The translations under genes and the position numbers were made by a program. Below, in pieces: positions 59,791 through 64,000 of a DNA stretch of 64,000 bases (its first letter is position 1; the number at the start of each line of letters is the position of its first letter). The notes beneath the pieces are model-generated. The model saw only the letters and a program-made list of their open reading frames with translations. It ran no database searches and was not told where the DNA came from. Origin of the DNA: Spirosoma radiotolerans (lineage in GTDB: Bacteria > Bacteroidota > Bacteroidia > Cytophagales > Spirosomataceae); assembly GCF_000974425.1 (NCBI RefSeq), contig NZ_CP010429.1, positions 4,216,001 to 4,280,000 on the forward strand, read 5' to 3'.

Positions 59791-60702
59791 TCACTTCGAC
59801 AGAAACGCCCGCAACACAGTATTGTACTCTTCAGGGTCGTTCAGGTACGGAAAATGGCCTTTCTGATGAAAAGTATGCACCTGTGCTGTCGTGTAATATT
59901 GTTTTAGCTTGGCACGTAGTTCAGGAAGTATGAGCGGGTCATTATCGGATTCCAGAATCAACAGTGGGACTGCCGATTGTTTTCCGTCAATCGGCTGGAA
60001 TTTATCGATCACACAATGGTATCGGGCCAGAAACTGCGCCTTCGACATGCGTCCGTATGCATTTTCGAGCAATTGCGCTCCAACCAGCGGGTTATTCTCA
60101 GAGGTGGGCAACACAACATTCGTCAGGTTTTGCCGGAGTGCGTTCATGACAGCCCATTCCGGCAGCCAGGAGGCCAGCGAAACGCGGCTATGGTTCAGTT
60201 CTTCGTAGACATCATTCTTCGGAAACGTATTGCCTAAAACCGCCTTTGTTACCCGTTGCGGATAGGTGGCCAGCAAGTATTGCGTCAGATAGCCGCCCAG
60301 CGAACTGCCAACGACAACCGTAGAATCGACATTTTCTTTATCGAGAATGGCCATGATGCCTTTTCCCAGTTCAGACAGATTATCGACCGGTGGGTAAGTA
60401 ACGCTGATGACTCTGTAGTTAGGGCTAAACGCGTTCATCTGTTGCCACCAAAAGTCGTAGCCACCGGTCATTCCGTGCAGGAACAAGATGGTTCTAGGGC
60501 CTTTCCCCAGGGTCATATAGGTCCAGCTGTACCCTTGTGTGTCAATGGTACGCGTCGGTCGTTTGCGGAAGGCGGCCAGGCCATTAATTGGTGTCTTATC
60601 GGAGCCTGTATATAAGTCGAGTGCGTCTTTTTTAGGGGTAGGATACAGGTAAACCGCACTAATCAGGACAACGGGAAGGAGCCAGAGTAATCGTTTATTC
60701 AT
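59791..60702 (-). CDS. alpha/beta hydrolase, membrane-anchored or exported
   Basis: 303 aa from MNKRLLWLLPVVLISAVYLY; the frame is open to 60726. Classical fold: oxyanion loop LFLHGMTGGYDFWW, nucleophile elbow VVVGSSLGGYLTQYLL (Ser in GSSLG), acid in LESDNDPLILP and His in HQKGHFPYLNDPEE. The lid region (NTFPKNDVYEELNHSRV) is short. Substrate undetermined; likely an ester or lactone. Stands alone, with a terminator-type hairpin on the other side at 60890. Confidence 0.85.
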   Translation of the reverse strand: MNKRLLWLLPVVLISAVYLYPTPKKDALDLYTGSDKTPINGLAAFRKRPTRTIDTQGYSWTYMTLGKGPRTILFLHGMTGGYDFWWQQMNAFSPNYRVISVTYPPVDNLSELGKGIMAILDKENVDSTVVVGSSLGGYLTQYLLATYPQRVTKAVLGNTFPKNDVYEELNHSRVSLASWLPEWAVMNALRQNLTNVVLPTSENNPLVGAQLLENAYGRMSKAQFLARYHCVIDKFQPIDGKQSAVPLLILESDNDPLILPELRAKLKQYYTTAQVHTFHQKGHFPYLNDPEEYNTVLRAFLSK

Positions 60703-60889
60703 GCAAAGGAAGGAGTAAGAAGACAAGGTACGTGGGTAAAAATAAACACTTTAGCGGAATCCAAGTGAGTTTCTCTTTTTCGTTCATCTTTTATTTCAGA
60801 AAGTTATATCAAGCGTATTTTCAGGCTCGCTTGAGCTAAAGGCAATGTATCTTTTGGCGTTAGCCAATTGCTCAGAACGGTTAAAACGC

Positions 60890-60925
60890 AAAATGAGGAC
60901 GGGGTTCGATTCCCGTCCTCATTTT
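60890..60925 (-). terminator. terminator downstream of the 126-aa secreted protein gene
   Basis: AAAATGAGGACGGG (60890-60903) pairs perfectly with CCCGTCCTCATTTT (60912-60925), 8-nt loop. On the minus strand the stem ends in TTTT and is followed by GCGTTTT. Confidence 0.75.
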
Positions 60926-60946
60926 ATAAAACGCCTGACTTTCTGG

Positions 60947-61327
60947 CTACTCCTTTAGCCGTTTTGCCTTGGCATCAAACATATTCATCAGGCTCCCTTT
61001 GAGGTTATCGTCGTCAACTTTGGCCAGGTCAAGGTTAACATCGTAACCCTGAGCCGTAAAGTATAGGGAAAGTTTATCCGTCCCTTCTTCGATCTTGGTA
61101 ATTGGAATGGCTCCCTTGGTGGTGTCGGCAGGCGTGGTGATCTCTCCCGTTAATTTACCGTCTTTCCGAACCAGATTAGCCACCAGTTGTGCATCGCCAT
61201 TGGGTGTTCCTACCACCATAATGTCCCATTTCCCGGCAAAGAAGTCGGCGGGCGCGGGCGCTTGTGCAATACCGTTCATAGCAACGCTCAACAGCATAAA
61301 GAAGAAAAGGACGCTTGTTTTTTTCAT
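60947..61327 (-). CDS. small secreted protein of unknown function
   Basis: 126 aa with a clear signal peptide (VLFFFMLLSVAMNGIAQ). The mature part is a short beta-rich domain: ADFFAGKWDIMVVGTPNGD, LVANLVRKDGKLTGEI, KLSLYFTAQGYDVNLDL, DDDNLKGSLMNMF. The strand order (GKW entry, then alternating hairpins with DGKLTGE) resembles small lipid- or sugar-binding barrels seen in many Bacteroidota. It lies 44 bp after the large sugar dehydrogenase gene on the same strand and may be co-transcribed. Function not recognised. Confidence 0.7.
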   Translation of the reverse strand: MKKTSVLFFFMLLSVAMNGIAQAPAPADFFAGKWDIMVVGTPNGDAQLVANLVRKDGKLTGEITTPADTTKGAIPITKIEEGTDKLSLYFTAQGYDVNLDLAKVDDDNLKGSLMNMFDAKAKRLKE

Positions 61328-61371
61328 GATATTAAAGAGTTAAAGGTGAATTGTTAGGAAAAAAAAATTAA

Positions 61372-64000
61372 TTACTGACCAGCGGAACCCAGTACGGCTT
61401 CGACACCCATCACCACCATCAGACTGCCGAGTGCTTCCTTTGGATTGGTAAAGACAAAGTACACGTCGTGCGGCTTGCCATCCAGCGGAACAGGGAGTTT
61501 AACGGGAACCGTTAATACAGACGGCTTGAAATCCATTTTATCGGAAGGCTCCAGAAATGAAGACTCCCCAACTAATTTACCCGTTGGGCTGTCCAGGTGC
61601 ACCTCAACCTTGCCTCCTTTTGCATTCAGTTGAGGTTTAGGCGCAGTAGCCATGATGTGAAATTCTGTAACACCATTCAGATCGACTTGCTTCATGGTTA
61701 TGTAAGCGCCCGACTTGCTGGGAATGGCCAGGTTGTTGCCACCGTAAGACATTTTATTTACGTTGTCGTAAGCATCAAAACTATGCACATCAGCTTTCGC
61801 ATTCCGCAATACGAACGTCTGTTCCGACTTCAGTGATGGCAGGCCTTTTGCGCCTTTGTCTTCGTAAGAAGCCCGTACAATGTATATACCTTTGCCCTTG
61901 TCGCCTGCGGGCAGGTTAGCCGTATAGTTACCCTTTACCGGCAACGCACTGGCAGCAGTGGCTTCACTCGATACGCTGAGAATGTACTTAACCATTTCGG
62001 CGGCATCGGCGGTTGAGAGTTGCGGGTGGGCCGCCATAGCGGTTTCACCCCAAACGCCACTACCGCCCGAAATTACTTTTTTCGTCAGTCGCTCCAGCGC
62101 TGCATTATCGCCCCTGTATTTCTTGGCGACATCCATGTACGCTGGTCCAATCGACTTTTTATTCAGGCTGTGGCACGCTTTACAATCGCCCGCTTCGATG
62201 AGCTTTTTTCCGCCCGCCAACAGTGCTCCGGCATCAGCCGACCGGTGGCCCTGTGCGATAGCAACCTGATCGAAACCTTCGGGTAGGTAATCGATATTAA
62301 CCGCAACTCGTTCTGGATCAATGCCTTTTCCCAACGTACCATCTTCTTTGTCGCTTACCTTCACATCGTACCGGAACGGTTTATTCGGTGTAAAGAATGA
62401 CTTGTTGCCACCCGGCATTTCGACCGTCAGTACCGGTGCTTCGTTTCCTACGGTAATATCCATCGACTGCGAGCTGATACCGCCTTTCCCATCGTTCACC
62501 GTCAGGGTCGCTTTGTAGACACCGGCCTGGGCCAGCGTCAGATTAGCATCGGCCGTGTTGATTACCTTATTGAATTTGGCCGCTTTATTGAGAGATGTAA
62601 TCTTCCAGGCATACGTCAGGGCGTCGCCGTCACTATCCGTCGTACCTTTCGCGGTCAGCTTCAGATTCATTGGTGCCGATCCTCCCAGTTTGTTAGCCGC
62701 GACCTGCACTTGTGGCTTGCGGTTTCCTCCGTTGTACTCGATGCGAATCAGGCGGGCATCGTCATTGGCCGTAAACCAGCCGGAGCCGTATTCGAGCATG
62801 TACAGATCACCATTGTCGGCAAACTCCATATCCATTGGATTGGAAAATTTGTAACTCGGCATGAACCGCTCCATCGACTGATAATTACCAACCGAATCCA
62901 TGGTCACAGCCATGATCCAGCCGCGCATCCAGTCGTACGCCAACAGTTTACCGTCGTAGTATTTCGGAAACGCCTGGGACGCACCCTTGAAGTCGTCGGC
63001 GTAGAAGACTGGTCCCGCCATGGCATTACGACCACCGGCACCCACCAACGGAAACTCAGGCGAACCATCGTACGGATACCAGATGAAGGCTTTCTGGGCC
63101 GGGGGGAGCACGGTCAGACCCGTGTTGTTGGGCGAGGTATTGGTAGGCGCATTAACGTCCCACTTATCACCCGACTTGCTGGCGGCAAAGTCGTATTTGG
63201 TATATGCTTTATTATCACCCACGAAATGTGGCCAGCCGAAGTTACCGGCCTTACGCGCCTGACCCACTTCGTCATGTCCGGCAGGACCCCGATTGGCATC
63301 GGGTTTGGCCGCATCAGGCCCCACCTCGCCCCAGTATACGTAACCGGTTTTGGGATCAACCGAGATGCGGAATGGGTTACGGTGGCCCATGGTGTAAATT
63401 TCAGGGCGCGTTTTTGGGGTGCCTTTAGCAAACAGATTGCCTTCCGGAATCGTATAGGTGCCGTCGGGCTGGGGTTTGATGCGGATAATCTTACCGCGCA
63501 GGTCGTTGGTGTTGGCCGACGACTTCTGGGCATCCCAGGCACTGCGTCCTTCCCGCTCGTCGCTGGGGCTGTAGCCATTTGATCCGTGCGGATTTGTATT
63601 GTCGCCCGTCGAGAGGTACAGGTTACCCGATCGGTCCCAGGCAATCGAGCCGCCGGTATGGCAGCATTCCTCGCGTTGGGTAGCCACATCCAGCAATACT
63701 TTTTTAGACACCATATCCAGCTCGTCGCCTTTCAGGTCGAAGCGAGCCAGTACGTTTTTAGATTCGCTGGGGTCTGAATAGTAAAGGTATATCCAATGAT
63801 TCTGAGCAAAGTTCGGGTCTTTGTTCAGGCCCATCAGCCCATCTTCTCCCATCGACTCTTTGCCTTCTTTGCTGACATATTTGGTGCTGACGGGAATTCG
63901 GGCAATGGTTTTTAGCTCTTTGGTTTTGATGTTGTATAACTGAACTTCTCCCTTGCGCTGAATGAACAGCACACGTCCGTCACCCAATACGCACAGTTCC
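61372..64000 (-). CDS. PQQ-type sugar dehydrogenase with PKD, cytochrome c and carbohydrate-binding domains (5' end outside window)
   Basis: At least 876 codons in the window; the N-terminus is beyond 64000, since the reading frame continues upstream of the apparent TTG start at 63987 (ELCVLGDGRVLFIQRKGEVQ). Glucose/sorbosone dehydrogenase propeller first (LMGLNKDPNFAQNHWIYLYY, CCHTGGSIAWDRSGNLYLST, MGHRNPFRISVDPKTGYVYW, GEVGPDA), PKD-like domain (TDSDGDALTYAWKITS), cytochrome c with CKACHS, then a C-terminal CBM6-type domain (SGAYITMKQVDLNGVTEFHI). Likely a secreted oxidase passing electrons from sugar to an internal haem. Substrate unknown. Confidence 0.88.
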   Translation of the reverse strand, partial: ELCVLGDGRVLFIQRKGEVQLYNIKTKELKTIARIPVSTKYVSKEGKESMGEDGLMGLNKDPNFAQNHWIYLYYSDPSESKNVLARFDLKGDELDMVSKKVLLDVATQREECCHTGGSIAWDRSGNLYLSTGDNTNPHGSNGYSPSDEREGRSAWDAQKSSANTNDLRGKIIRIKPQPDGTYTIPEGNLFAKGTPKTRPEIYTMGHRNPFRISVDPKTGYVYWGEVGPDAAKPDANRGPAGHDEVGQARKAGNFGWPHFVGDNKAYTKYDFAASKSGDKWDVNAPTNTSPNNTGLTVLPPAQKAFIWYPYDGSPEFPLVGAGGRNAMAGPVFYADDFKGASQAFPKYYDGKLLAYDWMRGWIMAVTMDSVGNYQSMERFMPSYKFSNPMDMEFADNGDLYMLEYGSGWFTANDDARLIRIEYNGGNRKPQVQVAANKLGGSAPMNLKLTAKGTTDSDGDALTYAWKITSLNKAAKFNKVINTADANLTLAQAGVYKATLTVNDGKGGISSQSMDITVGNEAPVLTVEMPGGNKSFFTPNKPFRYDVKVSDKEDGTLGKGIDPERVAVNIDYLPEGFDQVAIAQGHRSADAGALLAGGKKLIEAGDCKACHSLNKKSIGPAYMDVAKKYRGDNAALERLTKKVISGGSGVWGETAMAAHPQLSTADAAEMVKYILSVSSEATAASALPVKGNYTANLPAGDKGKGIYIVRASYEDKGAKGLPSLKSEQTFVLRNAKADVHSFDAYDNVNKMSYGGNNLAIPSKSGAYITMKQVDLNGVTEFHIMATAPKPQLNAKGGKVEVHLDSPTGKLVGESSFLEPSDKMDFKPSVLTVPVKLPVPLDGKPHDVYFVFTNPKEALGSLMVVMGVEAVLGSAGQ

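Noticed and set aside
60890..60925. Sequence GGGGTTCGATTCCC looks like a tRNA T-arm.
   Set aside because: With the T-loop in register the stem has G-G and C-T mismatches, and no D-arm, anticodon arm or acceptor partner is found upstream. The 14-bp stem with flanking A/T runs is a terminator.
62710..63582. 290-codon open frame antisense to the sugar dehydrogenase.
   Set aside because: Shadow frame; Arg/Gly/His-rich translation without domain resemblance, while the minus strand encodes the clear propeller domain.

Overview
The window comes from a Bacteroidota chromosome, most likely a Cytophagales member of the Spirosoma/Dyadobacter kind. That placement is inferred from gene content, not from a database search. 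The signs are a SusC-type receptor, a complete porP-gldKLMN type IX secretion/gliding operon with a sprE/porW gene, an F-type ATPase operon opening with AtpZ and AtpI, a DUF4271 gene beside hemD, many lipoproteins and TonB-plug proteins, and promoter boxes of the Bacteroidota type (TAnnTTTG, once with a correctly spaced TTTG).

Layout. 0-2.7 kb (minus): sugar-uptake operon of MFS sugar porter, fructokinase and the start of a SusC receptor, probably the edge of a fructan/sucrose locus. 3-9.3 kb (plus): a tight eight-gene biosynthetic cluster of flavoprotein, methyltransferase, type III polyketide synthase, FabL-like enoyl reductase, FabZ-like dehydratase, FabF-like ketosynthase, acyl carrier protein and phosphopantetheinyl transferase. 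I infer that it builds a dedicated acyl chain, turns it into an alkyl-resorcinol or pyrone, then methylates and oxidises it. 9.5-12.8 kb (minus): a small lipoprotein and a hybrid two-component sensor with a sugar-binding periplasmic domain, plausibly the fructose sensor of the locus at the left edge. 13-27 kb: maeB, rodA-mrdA, gluconolactonase, a Tat-exported Gfo/Idh/MocA oxidoreductase, a barrel-less TonB-plug protein with macroglobulin-like domains, and small lipoproteins. 27-31.6 kb: a GNAT/serine-hydrolase pair and the Fo half of ATP synthase (Z, I, B, E, F, H) without atpA/atpG.

31.7-47.7 kb is the secretion and envelope block: sprE/porW, PBP1A and uvrC on plus; gldN, gldM, gldL, gldK, porP, hemD, a DUF4271 membrane protein and sucD on minus. 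47.9-64 kb holds a seven-helix membrane protein, topoisomerase IB, a TolC-type efflux protein divergent from an amidohydrolase, a GreA/B-like factor, a TonB-dependent barrel receptor, a GntR-family sensor-regulator with a perfect 18-bp palindrome upstream, an operon of exported RidA plus a class A beta-lactamase with an altered omega loop, an alpha/beta hydrolase, and a large PQQ-type sugar dehydrogenase fused to PKD, cytochrome c and carbohydrate-binding domains that runs off the right edge.

Intergenic DNA is rich in long perfect hairpins. Some are ordinary bidirectional terminators; others form at least two dispersed palindromic families (core GTCATYCCGACGCAGGAGG and core CCGTGAGGACACGG). 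No tRNA, rRNA, CRISPR array or transposase was found.
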